Assembly: GCA_051453625.1 (NCBI GenBank)
Contig: JBOZIK010000001.1
Span: 91,040,215 to 91,071,092 of the forward strand
DNA length: 30,878 nt
Origin: Welwitschia mirabilis
Lineage: Eukaryota > Gnetophyta > Gnetopsida > Welwitschiales
Reading direction: 5' to 3'
Shown here piece by piece: positions 10,201 through 21,245 of this stretch (its first letter is position 1; every line of letters starts with the position of its first letter). The translations under genes were made by a program, and so were the position numbers. The notes under the pieces are model-generated. The model saw only the letters and a list, made by a program, of their open reading frames with translations, did not search any database and was not told the DNA's origin.

Positions 10201-13200
10201 ATGGGTCCTGTCTTGCAGGATTTAACTATAAAGCTTTCTAGTTCAACTTTAAATGAAAGGAGGTTTTATAGTCATATTGACTTCTATAATAATAAACTGT
10301 CTATGCGGTTGAACAACAGATCTCATAACTGTTTTATCAGAAAGCGTACACTGTTGAAGCACGTTTTGAAACAGAGGCTAAACATTAGAGCAGATAATGA
10401 TAAACGACCATGGGACTTTCGAAGATTCTTGCAAACATTGCTTTTCTTTAACAAGCCCCCATCTCCATTAGAGGTAGTTTATTTGTCCATCCTTCATGTG
10501 CCATGCATTATCATAAAAACTTAATCACAACTTGTTATAAATGATCTGACAGTTTTCTTTGCATTTTTTCTTCTTGCAAAGCTGCTTGGGTCTTTTGTTT
10601 CCCGAATATCAGGTTCTAATAGGGAATTCTCAGTGGAAAAGGAAAACATGGATGTTGTTCTTGTGGCTGGAGCAACAGGTGGTGTCGGCAAGCGCGTTGT
10701 TGACACATTACAAAGAAAGGGTTACCGTGTACGTGCTTTGGTATGTTTCTTCCCCTTAAAATAGCTATTTTGTATAAGTTACGTATATTAGTATTTCATA
10801 GGAATGCATGACATGCTGTCTCACTTTAAAATTTTTGGATTTTGTTTGCTCAGGTGAGGAATTTAGATAAAGGAAGGGCTTTACTTGGCCCAAATGTGGA
10901 CGTGGTGAGTTTTAAATATGAATTTTCATTATACCGTATATTGTTACCAATACAAGTTTAACATCGTGCCAGAATTATGGTTTCCAGAAACCCATGAAAC
11001 TTTGGTTTTTCTTTTTCTTTTTCTTTTTTATTTTTAGGGACAAATGGCAGTACGAATTTAAAGGAATGTGAAAATCCTAAAGATTAGTGGCATGAAAGTG
11101 ATAATAACTTGTAATTTAGCAATGTTTACAGGAAGGATGAGATCAAAATGACAACAAAATTTGCAGCTTTTGATTAAATGCATTTTCAACACTGTTCAAT
11201 CCATATTCTTTCAATGCTCTTAAGCGAAATCATGTAGAATAAATTTTGGTTTTATTGTTACTTGCTGTTATGTAACATAAATATTAACGTCTTCTTAATG
11301 TACTTTCAGATGAGTGCTTATGAGGCCACTTCTTCTGGGAAAACATGCACCCACTGAATGGGAGTGAATTTGTAGTTAGAACAATAAAATAGTATAAACA
11401 CAAAATAAATGGAAGGCTACTGTGAAAAGTGATCCTACTGAACAGAATGATCTTACTTAAGAATGCAACCTCTTACAGTAGAAGTGTTGTGGAAAAGGAC
11501 AATAGCTTCTACTGCTTACAAAAGATTACGAAAATTATTGAGAATGTTAACTGAATTAAGGTATTGATATGGTCACATAAGTGCCATAAAATAATTCTAT
11601 ATCAAACAATAAGGAACACAAATGAAACCATTCTAGTCAAATGATGTAATTAAACAAACTAGAGCTAGATCTTTGTGAATGACTTAATTGAATTATGGAT
11701 CTTTAAGAACAGCTCAGATTGGCTATCTCAAAAGAAAGGGTATTTGGTAAAAATACTACTGTTAATTGTATTTCTACACCTTTTGTTGTCTTTCATCTTA
11801 TGTGAAGATATGAATATTGATTACACTATTCAAAAGGCAAGTAATAGTCAATGTAAAAATGTTCTACTCCTTGTCAGTAATAAACTGCATAGCTATGAAA
11901 GATATCAAACATCCTAGCAGAAACTTTAGAAGGAATATAGCTTGCTGAGATGTAGCTGTAAAACAACCATAAATCCTTTGTCTGTTATGGAGGATGAAAT
12001 GACACTTGATTCCTCCATCTAGCTGTCTAGCACAAAGTAAGCTGGACTAAAACAACCAAATTCTTATGAATTGGGAGTTCCTATGCTATGTGGTCAACAT
12101 GTATTGGTCATAGAGCTGATATTTGGAAGCCTGGATGGGAAATGTTAAATGACATGAAAAGAGACATTCCTGAGTAAAGTCTAGTGGCATCATGGCAAAC
12201 AAAACTCTGGGAAAACAAATTGGCCTTTGACTCAAATCCTTAACAATAATTATTAGCATCCCTCTTCTAATCTTTAATAGAACTGTAAAAATCCCGACTC
12301 ACCCTCACGTAACATCATCCTTGGTATGCAAGTTTTGTATTTGAAAGTGTAGAAATATAAATATTGCAACCTAGGTCACAGATTATTTTAAAAGAAAAAA
12401 AAAAGGAAAAGAAAAAGAAAAAACAAGTCATTCTCATTCTGTTTTACAGTACTGTATTAGAACTCAGGTTTGCATTATATTCATAGTTTTAAATCTCTTA
12501 GTGTCAGAGTGGGCATCCATTTTAATTTGTTATTGGTGCAGGTAGTTGGAGATGTCACCAAGGAGGATACACTGGCTCCTCAATACTTTAAAGGGGTTAA
12601 AAGGGTTATCAATGCTGTGTCTGTTATTGTAGGACCAAAGGAAGGTGACACACCTGACAGGGAAAAGTATAAGCAGGTATGGTGCATGTTTGTTCATCAT
12701 GTATTGATTATGATGGTGTATAGCAACTAAATTGATTATGATACATGGTTTATGTTTACTTGTCATATATTGATTCGCATGAATCATTTATCGTCATATT
12801 TGCATTAATGTTAGGAATCACCCTTGGTTTGAAAAGAGCAAATTAATGAATTTAAATCTTCATGTAATTATTGTTTGATACACATCAAATTTCATGGGTT
12901 ATAAGTTAGGAAACATTTTAGTAGCTTTTGGATTCCCTTGCTTATTCAAGATTATTCTCGACTTTTCTAAACTCATTATTTGATGTAAATTTTCAGGGAA
13001 TCAAATTCTTTGAACCTGAGGTTTGTATCACTCCTTCCACAGTCGATATTTTAGTATCCATATTGTTTTCAATGATAATGATGTTTGCATCTCAGAGCAC
13101 TCCTTATTGTTGAGTGAAAGCAGATAAAAGGTGATCCACCAGAGCAGGTAGAATATGCTGGCATGAAAAATTTGATTAATTCAGTGCAAGAGAAAGTGGG

Positions 13201-13235
13201 TTTTCGGGATGGAAAAATGCTGTTTGGCTTTCAAG
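10201..13235 (+). CDS. Atypical SDR of the HCF173 / At4g18810 group, N-terminal part (6 exons)
   Basis: Exons: 10201-10473, 10582-10740, 10854-10904, 12542-12676, 12997-13020 and 13124-13235. All internal junctions have GT/AG borders and join in frame. The product so far is about 251 residues. Residues 1-70 are rich in Ser, Asn, Arg and Lys and poor in acids, like a plastid transit peptide. Residues 74-91 hold the family block WDF-RFLQTLLFFNKPPSP. The Rossmann dinucleotide motif GATGGVG is at 121-127, followed by VRALVRNLDKGR, VVGDVTKEDT, VKRVINAVSVIVGPKEGDTP, GIKFFEPEIKGD and YAGMKNLIN. These match the plant NAD(P)-binding proteins that carry a CIA30 domain inside an SDR fold. HCF173, a relative, acts in psbA translation; this paralogue's role is not known to me. 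The last exon ends in phase 1, but the expected CIA30 exon (WGALDDVVMGG-type) was not found. Alternative start: TTGCAG before 10219 could be an acceptor from an upstream exon. Confidence 0.85.
10905..12541 (+). other. Intron 3 of the reductase gene
   Basis: A 1637-bp intron with GTGAGT donor and TGCAG acceptor, far longer than the gene's other introns (108, 113, 320 and 103 bp). It has poly-T and A/G-rich tracts and an 80-codon open frame at 11675-11917 that resembles nothing. No transposon ends were recognised inside it. Confidence 0.75.
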
Positions 13236-13500
13236 GTGCATATGATTATTTTAGTTCATACTTTTAACGTCTAGAATTTGATGAGTCTATGTTCATGCTT
13301 ACAGTTGTACTGCAAATGATATGATTTTTGTTCACCTTTTCATCACTAAAAACTAAACATAGTTTTCTGTTCTGTTATTTCAAATAGGTACAGTACCTTT
13401 TGGTATTCAGATTATTGTTGTTTAGATAAATTAAAGATTTCTTTATGTAATTTTTTCCATAAATATTTTCTCTTCAAACTTTCAAACTTGCCTCAGGTTT
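13236..13500 (+). other. Start of reductase intron 6
   Basis: Sequence after the GTGCAT donor at 13236 is AT-rich and non-coding. The intron's 3' end was not found in the window, so it either extends past the + strand end of the window or the gene is truncated here. Confidence 0.5.
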
Positions 13501-13509
13501 CAAAAAATG

Positions 13510-13700
13510 TTACACAGAGGGGTATTTATAGAATAGTTTTAGGACTTTAGGGGAGCTGCCACATGTCAAAATATCATAGGCTTCCCCTAAAAGGGCTTTC
13601 TAAGTACATGGTCTTTCAACCCTAGGTTTTGTGGTGTTTGGAAGTCTTAGCTCTTAAGGTTGAACAGCCAAAGTCTCAAAACAGCCAGATTTTGGGGCGT
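13510..13700 (+). repeat. Dispersed repeat family F, copy 2
   Basis: AGAGGGGTATTTATAGAATAG, then TTAGGGGAGCTGCCACATGTCAAAATATCATAGGC, parallels 21060-21130 (GGGGAGTATCTATAGACAAA, then GACCTACCGCCTGTCAAAATATGATAGG). The shared TATTTATAGA / TATCTATAGA string looks like a TATA box, so this may be the promoter end of an LTR or a small element. Written blocks longer than these diverge. Confidence 0.5.
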
Positions 13701-13929
13701 GATGAACATGGTGGAAATGTTTGAAGGTTGATGTAATTGCAAAGGGATGACTTGTGATGATATTATTAAATATTGATCTCATACGTGGTATAATGAAAGT
13801 GAACCATTCAAATGCTAACTACAATTTTACATTCTTTAGAGCATCTAGATCACTGGAGTTTGTTCTCTTTAGTTGAACCATGGTTTTGTTGCAATGTGAG
13901 GAAACAATCAAAGTTTCTATTGATACAAT

Positions 13930-14085
13930 TTTCTTTCCTTGGTTGGAAAGTTCAATATGCATCTTATTCAATTGAGGGATTATATTGAACTTGTTTTTGA
14001 GGACAACTTTCTTTCATTGGTTGGAAAGATCATCATGGACCTTATTCAATTGAGCGATTAGATTGAACTTGTTTCTGAGGTGGCT
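13930..14085. repeat. Two-unit tandem repeat, 78 bp
   Basis: Units start at 13930 and 14008. Both contain TTTCTTTCNTTGGTTGGAAAG, CTTATTCAATTGAG and GATTGAACTTGTTT-type blocks, with roughly 80 percent identity by eye. It is a local duplication in the presumed intron. Confidence 0.8.
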
Positions 14086-14869
14086 AGAACCTTTTAATAC
14101 CTCTAAGAAAGGATATGCTTTCATTGGTACATAGAGTATCTTGTGATCTTGATAGCACAAGGCAGCATGTGGGTGGAGTATCGAGAAGATTCCTCTTTAA
14201 AATGAAAAGTCACTTTATTTTTGGACAAAAATAGAGAGAAGGAAGAGTGGGTGGTGAGAGATCCTTCAAGAAAGGAGCTCCACTTGGGAAGCATAAGTTA
14301 GCAAGACTTGGTGATCCAAACAATTGTAACAACACTCTGTAAAAAAGAGTTATTCCACTTGTAGTGAATGCCTTGCCTTTTAGAACCAACTGGGATGCCT
14401 AGAAATTAGAACTAGTGCGTAAAGGTATGTCCAATTCAAAATTCCTTTAACTTTGGTTTTAAAAGGAGTCATTCATCAAATTGAGAGCTCACATTTTGTT
14501 TCCTGAATCACCAAATTTCCAACATCACAAATGACAAATGAAGGATTATAAATAGAGGGTGGAGAGGGAGAAATGTAACTGTAAGACATGCCCTGGTGGA
14601 TGGCTCAAATTCAGAAATGCTACCAAACACATCAGCAATTCTACAAGGAAATAGTTTCTAAAACAATAGTCTTAAGTGATAGTGAATTTTTAAACAATGT
14701 ATGCAGAAGAGGTTGAGCATTGTAGCAATTGTAGCAAGAATCATCTCTTCTGAAATTGGATACCTCTAAGGCACTTCCTGAAGGTTGGCACGATGCTCTA
14801 AACAGATGGTAGAACACAAATGAATTGGACAATACCAATAATTGAAAACATTGTAGGCATGTCATTAAA
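14086..14869. other. Unannotated sequence
   Basis: No recognisable gene or element. A minus-strand open frame at 14641-14865 has no family resemblance. Confidence 0.35.
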
Positions 14870-15680
14870 AGAACCCAAGGAATGGGAAAAGAGAGAAAGG
14901 TAAAGCAGAAGGAGAGAGAGTGGAGAAGAAGGATGTAAAATGGTGGAATAAAAAACTAAAACTATAAGAAAAACAAAGAAGCTCCCAAGCAAGAGAGATT
15001 GATGAAGTATAAGAGAGAGAAGGGAAAGGAGGCTTTGCTTTGTAGGTAATCCAAAGAAAATATAGGTAAAGGGCAATGAAAGGAGAGTAGGACTTAAAGT
15101 GAAGGAGTTGTCCCTTAGGGCTGTAAGCTTCCTACGAAGAGGAGGAGAAACGAGGTTTACTGCCAATGTGCAAAGTTTAAGGATACAAAGCTAAGGAATC
15201 ATAAATATGAGAAAAGGGAAGAGGACGCTCTTTGGCATGGACTTTCTCTTGGAGAAAGGAGCTAGGGTAAAGCTTAATTGCATGAAAGGATGTCCATAGG
15301 GAAAGATTCATAGGTGTAAGGGAGAAGAGCTGAGGACATCACCCTCAACAATGGTTCATCAATGGGAAAGAGAAAAGAAAACTGTAGAGAGGAAATAAAA
15401 AGGAAAACTCCTATTGAACGAGGTCAATAACTTCATGTAATAACCTTATAAAAATATTTGAGTTTAAAGGTCATGAAGAAAAGATATTTAGGGTTTTGCC
15501 CTTAGGGAGAATTCTAATGAAAAGATTTCATATAGAGAAGAGGAAAGGGATGGTAGTCACAAATTATCAAATGAATGAAATTGGAATACAAGGAGGAAAA
15601 AGAGATAAAGGTTTAGGATGCAAGTGGAAGAGAGGACATTTTCCAAAGAGGGCAATAATCTTGGAAGATTATTGTTCTCT
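14870..15680. other. Purine-rich strand-asymmetric segment
   Basis: The + strand is strongly enriched in A and G for about 800 bases, with words such as GAGAGAAAGG, GGAGAAGAAGG and AAGAGAGAGAAGGG. The - strand therefore shows long Leu/Ser-rich open frames that are compositional artefacts. Such asymmetry is common in retroelement coding strands, but no motif confirms one here. Confidence 0.6.
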
Positions 15681-18600
15681 TGTTCAACACTCTTAATTTC
15701 GAGTTTTGAAGGATTGCTCATTGACGGCAGTGGTTGGAAACAATTGCTTTTGACAAGTTTCAATTGCCTTGGGAGGGCAAGACTCTGGAGAGAATAAACT
15801 GTTTTCCTTTCGATCACGAAGTACTCATTAAGTTTAGAGGACCATGATCTCTTAAAGAACACTTTATGTCATTTTAACTAGTAGTCAATCTTAAAGCCAT
15901 ATTGTAGCATTGAAGAGTAGTGATGGGAGAAAGGAAACTCATTTTCTTTAGTCCTAAGTATGTGCATGACCCTTTCCCAACTTGGTTAAACCACTTAATA
16001 AGAAATTAGGCTCTAAAGTGATTGATTGAAGGAAGAGGATTTAGCTAATAGGGACATAAACTTTACATATTGTTGGCTTAATTTTGGTGGTTATGCCTAA
16101 AACGTTTTAGCAATGAATCAAATTTTTTAATCCTTCCTTTAACATTATAGGAGTAACCAATTAAATCAATATTTTAGTGTTATGTTTAGTCCATAGACAT
16201 GAAAATAAGTAAGCAATCATGACAAGAAAACACAGCTGATGGGGAATCCAAGATTCCAAAATATATCTAGACAGTCTTTAATTAATCAACTAATCAAGCA
16301 CAATGATGAATTTGACTGCCAAACTCTTCTTTTCTTCTTGGCTTTAGATCCTCCCTATTCTAGTATTTCTAACCCTATTTTTTCTTTTCTTGCACTTGAC
16401 TTCTACTCTTTATAGAGCTAGAGATCCATCTCCACTAAGGTAATTTGAAAATGAGCCTTCCTTTCTCCATATATACATTTCCTTTTGGCTCTTTCTCAAA
16501 GTCATCCTAAGATTATAACAAATAATTCCTTGATAATACATGAAACCACCTAATTTTACTCCTCATAAAACCCACTTAAATAAGTCCCCAGAACTTAATT
16601 ATAGTGTCGAGCACTTCCTATATCTATATACCAATCACCCCCTTATTAAAGTAACATAATAGACATCACCAAAACTTGTAAAGCACTCTCAAAATACTCA
16701 CTTCTTTATTTAGACGAATTTATATCACATAGACATATTTATTATCATCATGGAAAATAGCCAATAATTGATTCTTATCATGCCATAAAGTTTGGTCCTC
16801 CATTTATGAGTCTAGATCCAAACGTAGTTACTCTCAACTTGGGTACAACATTTGTCAACAGGTATAACATATTTTGCTTTTAGAATTATTTGAATTTTGA
16901 TCCTTTGGAGAGATGTCTCTTGAAAAGGAAAGATTTCTCCACTCTCTTAAGTTTCATGATTGATCTTAGAGGGTAGCATCTTAGGAAGAGCTTGACATTT
17001 TCTTTACATTCCATTTCTCTTAATCTCTTGTGTTTTCTCTCATTGGGCTTCTATTAACACTCTAGATTTTCTTTTTGATTCTACCTTTTTGAGGAAGGAG
17101 GACTCCTAAAGCATGTTAGACATACTTTGGACAATCTCCTTCTACCACCCTACTGTTGGTAAGCTCCAAAATTCATATCTCTTTCTCTAAAATTGAGGAA
17201 CTTTTTGACCACCTTGCCAAGGAGATGCCAATGTCTCGCCACTATGAACTACTCCCAGTAAATTTGAAACTCTTAAAAGAATGAAGGCTTATTAAGGTCA
17301 AAACTTTGAAAAGTGATAAAAGAATCCTCATTTATTTGATAAGGGAGCACATGGGTTTTACTTGGATGTTTGCTTGCTCTTACATCCTTCTCTTGGATGA
17401 GGGAATGTACATTCCACAAGTCACCTTCCTAATGATGTCTGATGAAGTGAAGCATGGTTTTAGCTATGCTTGTGTAGATTACATCAGAGATAAAGTAGTG
17501 GCTATTACAATGCACTACTAGGAAAATGATAAAGTAAGTTGTGTAGCTTCTTTCTATACATAGGCATTGGGTTTGTTGTTTGCAAATAGGATCATTTGGG
17601 CCAATGTGCTTTGGAGAATCCTTGGGGGCTGACCTAAATACCAAGGGCTATTGTTTAGAAAAATTTCTCATCCCTAATGAGATAAGAGTGGATAAATGTA
17701 AAGTTATGAAGGCAAGTTAGTCGTCTCCATGGGGCATCCCTCTCAAAAGAAAAGCACAATGGGTCATTGAAGTAGACGTCCAAGGGTAAAGAAAAGGAGA
17801 TTCCCATACAAGAAATGGGCTTCTTTTTGAAATAGGTGAAGGAATCTAATAAGTTGATCTTTGCACTACCTACTATTTTCCTTTGCTAGTGCATGTCTCT
17901 TGCATATCTTTGTAGAAGGGAGAGATGTAGGGTTAGTCTTACGAAAAAGAAGCATCACCCTTGTATTGGGCAAGTTCTAATCTGGTAAGTTTTGTCTTTT
18001 TTTTTCTTCTTCTTCTTTTTTTTTTTTTTGTTCCCTTCCTTCTTCAATACTTCATTTGACTATAGAAATCTTGCAGAAATCTCCTCTCACTCCTTGGATA
18101 GCAAAAGGGAAAATTGTACTAGTGGAGGAGGAAGAAAAGAATAGAGAGGACACTGACTTGATGTTGCCTTCTTGTGAGTAGGTCTTCTCTATTTTCTTCC
18201 TAGTTCTTCACTTTGTTACTTCTCCCCACTGTAATCTTTCTTTCACAATACTTTTGTAGGGATGGAGGCTGCACCCCATCCTCTAGAGCACCCATTACCT
18301 ATAGAAATAACCACACTCATCTCCTTCGACATTTCTTCACTGACATGTAGATCTGAGGAGAGGGAAATTAAAGCTTGGTTGGAGGAAGGTAAAAAGGAAA
18401 GGGCAGTGATGAAAGCCACAAAGAAGAGTGAAGGGCTAAAGCAAAGATACTGTGAACTCAGGCAAAGAAGGCATCCTGTCTAAAAAAAGGAAACGACTAA
18501 TGAATAGCTCTAGTGACTAAAGGTGGAAGTGGGGAAGGCATGAGTGGTTTGGAAGGGACTATATAGGATTCTCAAGATGCAGGTAGAATGGTGGCATCCA

Positions 18601-18774
18601 ATGAAGTTTTCCAAGTTTGAATCCCTCTGACCTATTTGGAAACTCTAGAGAGTAGTATGAGGACAACTCCACTCACACACATGTAATATTATTAAAGCCC
18701 ATAGAAACTACATTTTGTTCCTTGTTGTAATACATCCATTAAAACTCTATGGTTTTCTGAATAGGAGTTGTTTG
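15681..18774. other. Unannotated sequence with short open frames
   Basis: About 3 kb with no recognised gene. From 16300 to 18060 pyrimidine-rich tracts dominate the + strand, including poly-T at 17997-18030. Short plus-strand frames at 17306-17521 (71 codons) and 18262-18483 (73 codons, charged and helical-looking) may be pieces of a decayed retroelement gag, but I cannot name a family. In gene terms this would be intron 6 of the reductase gene or intergenic sequence. Confidence 0.35.
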
Positions 18775-18836
18775 TGTTGTATCATATGTTTTCAATGATG
18801 AAGATTCTTAGTCAGAAAACAAGCTTTCTCTAGATC

Positions 18837-19111
18837 GAGATGCCTGCCCTATATAATTGGGACGTCCGACTGTCTACGTGGTTTTATATACTGGGACGTC
18901 CGTCCCGAGTAATCGGGACGTCCAAAACTACACTTGGTTATTTGTACTGGGATGTCCGCACTGAGAAATCGGGACGTCCGGCCCTGTATGCGGATTTGCT
19001 GTACTAGGACGTCCGTCCTGATAAACTAGGATGTCCGACCCTGTATTCAGTTTTTTCTAGAAAAGAAGATTAAAAGACCGGGACGTTCGAGCTTTTCCGA
19101 TGGGACGTTTG
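18837..19111 (+). repeat. LTR A palindrome array, 5 pairs
   Basis: Ten units of the type GGGACGTCCG start at 18837, 18859, 18893, 18915, 18949, 18971, 19006, 19028, 19080 and 19102. Within pairs the offset is 22 bp every time; between pairs it is 34-35 bp, and 52 bp before the last pair. Five units keep GACGTC; three show TpG at the CpG position. I infer binding sites for ACGT-core (bZIP) factors. Confidence 0.85.
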
Positions 19112-19199
19112 GGAATATATTTGTTGATGCGGAAGTATGGCCGTTTATAGACGTTAACTGCGGGTTTTATTATCCAACGTTTATTCTTTCTCTTGTGCC

Positions 19200-19208
19200 T
19201 ATATATAT
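19200..19208 (+). promoter_or_regulatory. TATA box of LTR A
   Basis: TATATATAT, about 98 bp after the last palindrome unit. The same box occurs in LTR B at 24801. It marks the probable U3/R promoter of the retrotransposon. Confidence 0.6.
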
Positions 19209-19396
19209 TCCTTCCTATTGGATCGAAAAAGCTAATGCTAACATTTGAAAAGATATTTTGGAGCTCTGAAAAAAGGGTTGTCTACATTCTGAAAGTTGTA
19301 TGTCCTGAACTGTGCTATCTATCATCTTCAAAGGTTGATCTGAAAGTTGAATGCTAATGACATGTGCTAGATCTAGGCACTCTCTCCCATCAGAAA

Positions 19397-19413
19397 TCTC
19401 TCTCTCTCTCTCT
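19397..19413. repeat. (CT)n microsatellite in LTR A
   Basis: About eight CT units at the place where LTR B has about nineteen (24995-25033). Confidence 0.85.
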
Positions 19414-19569
19414 ATTCTTTTTGTTGTTGTAAGAGGCCTAAGGATTTGAGAAGAGGCTAGAAGGCCATAAGAACTCCGTGTGAAGGAGTGTTTGTAAAAG
19501 ATCTTGGATTAAGGGAACCAGGAGGCTGATAGCTGTTTGCTGCCCCCTGAGAGTGGAGTAGGCTTGGTC

Positions 19570-19669
19570 NNNNNNNNNNNNNNNNNNNNNNNNNNNNNNN
19601 NNNNNNNNNNNNNNNNNNNNNNNNNNNNNNNNNNNNNNNNNNNNNNNNNNNNNNNNNNNNNNNNNNNNN
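19570..19669. other. Assembly gap (100 N)
   Basis: Exactly 100 N, the usual placeholder for a gap of unknown size. It breaks LTR A, and the flanking sequences do not continue one another, so at least the LTR end is missing. Confidence 0.95.
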
Positions 19670-20103
19670 GAAGCTTCTGATGCAAGCTATTGAAACATTA
19701 AAGCCTCCAACCTGCTTTAGAATTTTTAAATTCTATGTTTACCTTCCTCTCTTTTCTTCTCATTTCAGTTTCTCATGGTGAAGATGTAAATTAAGGTTCC
19801 TTCTTCTCAAGGAAAAGGACAATGTTGGGAATATCAGGGCCTGTTGACATGGATGAAGATGTGAATTAAGGTTTGTACAGAGCATTAGTCCAAGAAGCTA
19901 GTGTCTTGGGAAAGGGCTTATGGCCCAATCAATTACTTAGCCTGAAAATTGTGATGGAGGTATTAAAAGACAGTCAACAAAAATCTCTATGTTCAAGGCA
20001 AAGCTTACCCCAATAGTAACCAGCTTGTTTTACTCAACTGGTTCTTTGCAATGTTACTCATGGTTCCTTCTCTACACAAATTCTTGGTAGAAGCCCACAC
20101 TGA
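19670..20103. other. Unannotated sequence after the gap
   Basis: No gene was recognised. GAAGATGTAAATTAAGGTT and GAAGATGTGAATTAAGGTT recur at about 19781 and 19856. The relation to LTR A is unknown because of the gap. Confidence 0.4.
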
Positions 20104-20359
20104 ATTATAATTGTATAAATCACCTGTTTTACGATGGAGGAAATGGAGGCATAAGGCAAGTGGTGATGGATGTGCCAGCTTAAAAAGGGTTCAGGCTGGG
20201 GGCAAAAGGCTGTGGGAGTTAAGTGAATCCAATTTTAATTGTAAACATCACTGATGTTCCTATGGAGGAAATGGAGGAATAATTCAAACTGGTGATGGTT
20301 GTGCCAGCTTAAAAAAGGTTAAGGTTGGGGGCCAAAGGCTATGGTAGTTAGGCCAATCT
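20104..20359. repeat. Two-unit tandem repeat, 128 bp
   Basis: Two copies begin near 20104 and 20232. Both contain ATGGAGGAAATGGAGG (20134 and 20262), GTGCCAGCTTAAAAA and a GGGGGCAAAAGGCT-like block in the same order, with more than 75 percent identity by eye. It is non-coding as far as can be seen. Confidence 0.8.
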
Positions 20360-21055
20360 CTGAAATAGTATGTTGTCGTTTGTGCTTCCAAATCAAAAGC
20401 ACAGGAATTCAAACCACTTATAGGAAACTTCCATACCTAGAATTGCATCAAGATTAATTCTTCTTTGAGAAGAAACACTGCTTTCTACTTTCATTCTTTC
20501 AAAAATATGCTTGAATCAATTACAAAAGGCACTCATGCATGCTCCAAAGATGCAATTTGTTAAGTCAAGAATGAAAGCTGTTTAAGGTAATGATTCCTGT
20601 ATCCTTATGAGAATAAACCCTACTCTAGGGTTCTCGAAATGCGAGAGGTCTAGGATGGGATTGCAGATGATTTACAGGTTAGAATGAGGAATATTATGCT
20701 TTTTATGATTTGCACAGTGAAAGAACATATAACATAAATGAAAACAAATCATAAAATTCTTAGAACATGATCGGGCATACAATGTTTTTCAAAAACTTAG
20801 AGAAAAACATTAAAAACATAGCAGAAAAACAACAGAAACTCCTTCACTGATTGAAACAACAAAAAAAATGGCTCATTCATGCCTGAAAATCCATGACAAT
20901 ATGCAAAGAGGCCCCTTGCAGGCTTGAAGGATCCCTAGATGGATGGGAAGGATGAAAGAGTTTAACATTCTTGGCTGTGATTGCAAATAGGGATTTGATG
21001 GGAATAAAGATTGCTTGGTTGTTAGAGGGATAAGCAAAGTCACATAAGATTCACA
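20360..21055. other. Unannotated sequence
   Basis: AT-rich, no recognised coding segment or repeat boundary. Confidence 0.35.
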
Positions 21056-21059
21056 ATGC

Positions 21060-21245
21060 AGGGTTTAGGGGAGTATCTATAGACAAATTTATGGTTTCAG
21101 AAGACCTACCGCCTGTCAAAATATGATAGGTGACCCCATCAGGATATTGGAGGCATTTGCGCATCCAAACCTAAGTTATGAGGCTGTTTTGGGCATTCAA
21201 TAGAGAATGGACGCCCCACTTAGGGAGCTTCAATGTCCATGATAG
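21060..21245 (+). repeat. Dispersed repeat family F, copy 3
   Basis: The best-preserved copy. It holds GGGGAGTATCTATAGACAAA, ACCTACCGCCTGTCAAAATA, GGCATTTGCGCATCC, GCTGTTTTGGGCATT and ATGGACGCCCC in order. The same order is seen at 2655-2830, and the first half at 13510-13700. Confidence 0.55.

Larger units (their letters stand above)
18775..19569 (+). mobile_element. LTR A of the GGACGTCC-array family (3' end in gap)
   Basis: It begins TGTTGTATCATATGTTTTC, the same start as 24283 and nearly that of 30446. It then has the GGACGTCC array, GCCGTTTATAGACGTTAA, a TATA box at 19200, a short (CT)n and the string GAACTCCGTGTGAAGGAGTG. It aligns with LTR B up to about 25191, so about 170 bp of LTR are missing into the N run. 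Compared with B it lacks one palindrome pair and about 42 bp before the TATA box. The sequence after the gap does not resemble the LTR. Confidence 0.8.

Noticed and set aside
13680-13715. GGGGCGTGATGAACATGGTGG as a possible CIA30 exon (GALDDVVMGG)
   Set aside because: No reading frame gives the motif, and the segment belongs to dispersed repeat F.
14798-15166. 122-codon Leu/Ser-rich minus-strand frame that looks like a membrane protein
   Set aside because: It is the complement of a purine-rich tract, so its composition follows from strand bias and not from a coding signal.
17306-18483. Two 71-73-codon plus-strand frames as a gene
   Set aside because: There is no family resemblance and no splice logic joining them; they may be retroelement debris at most.
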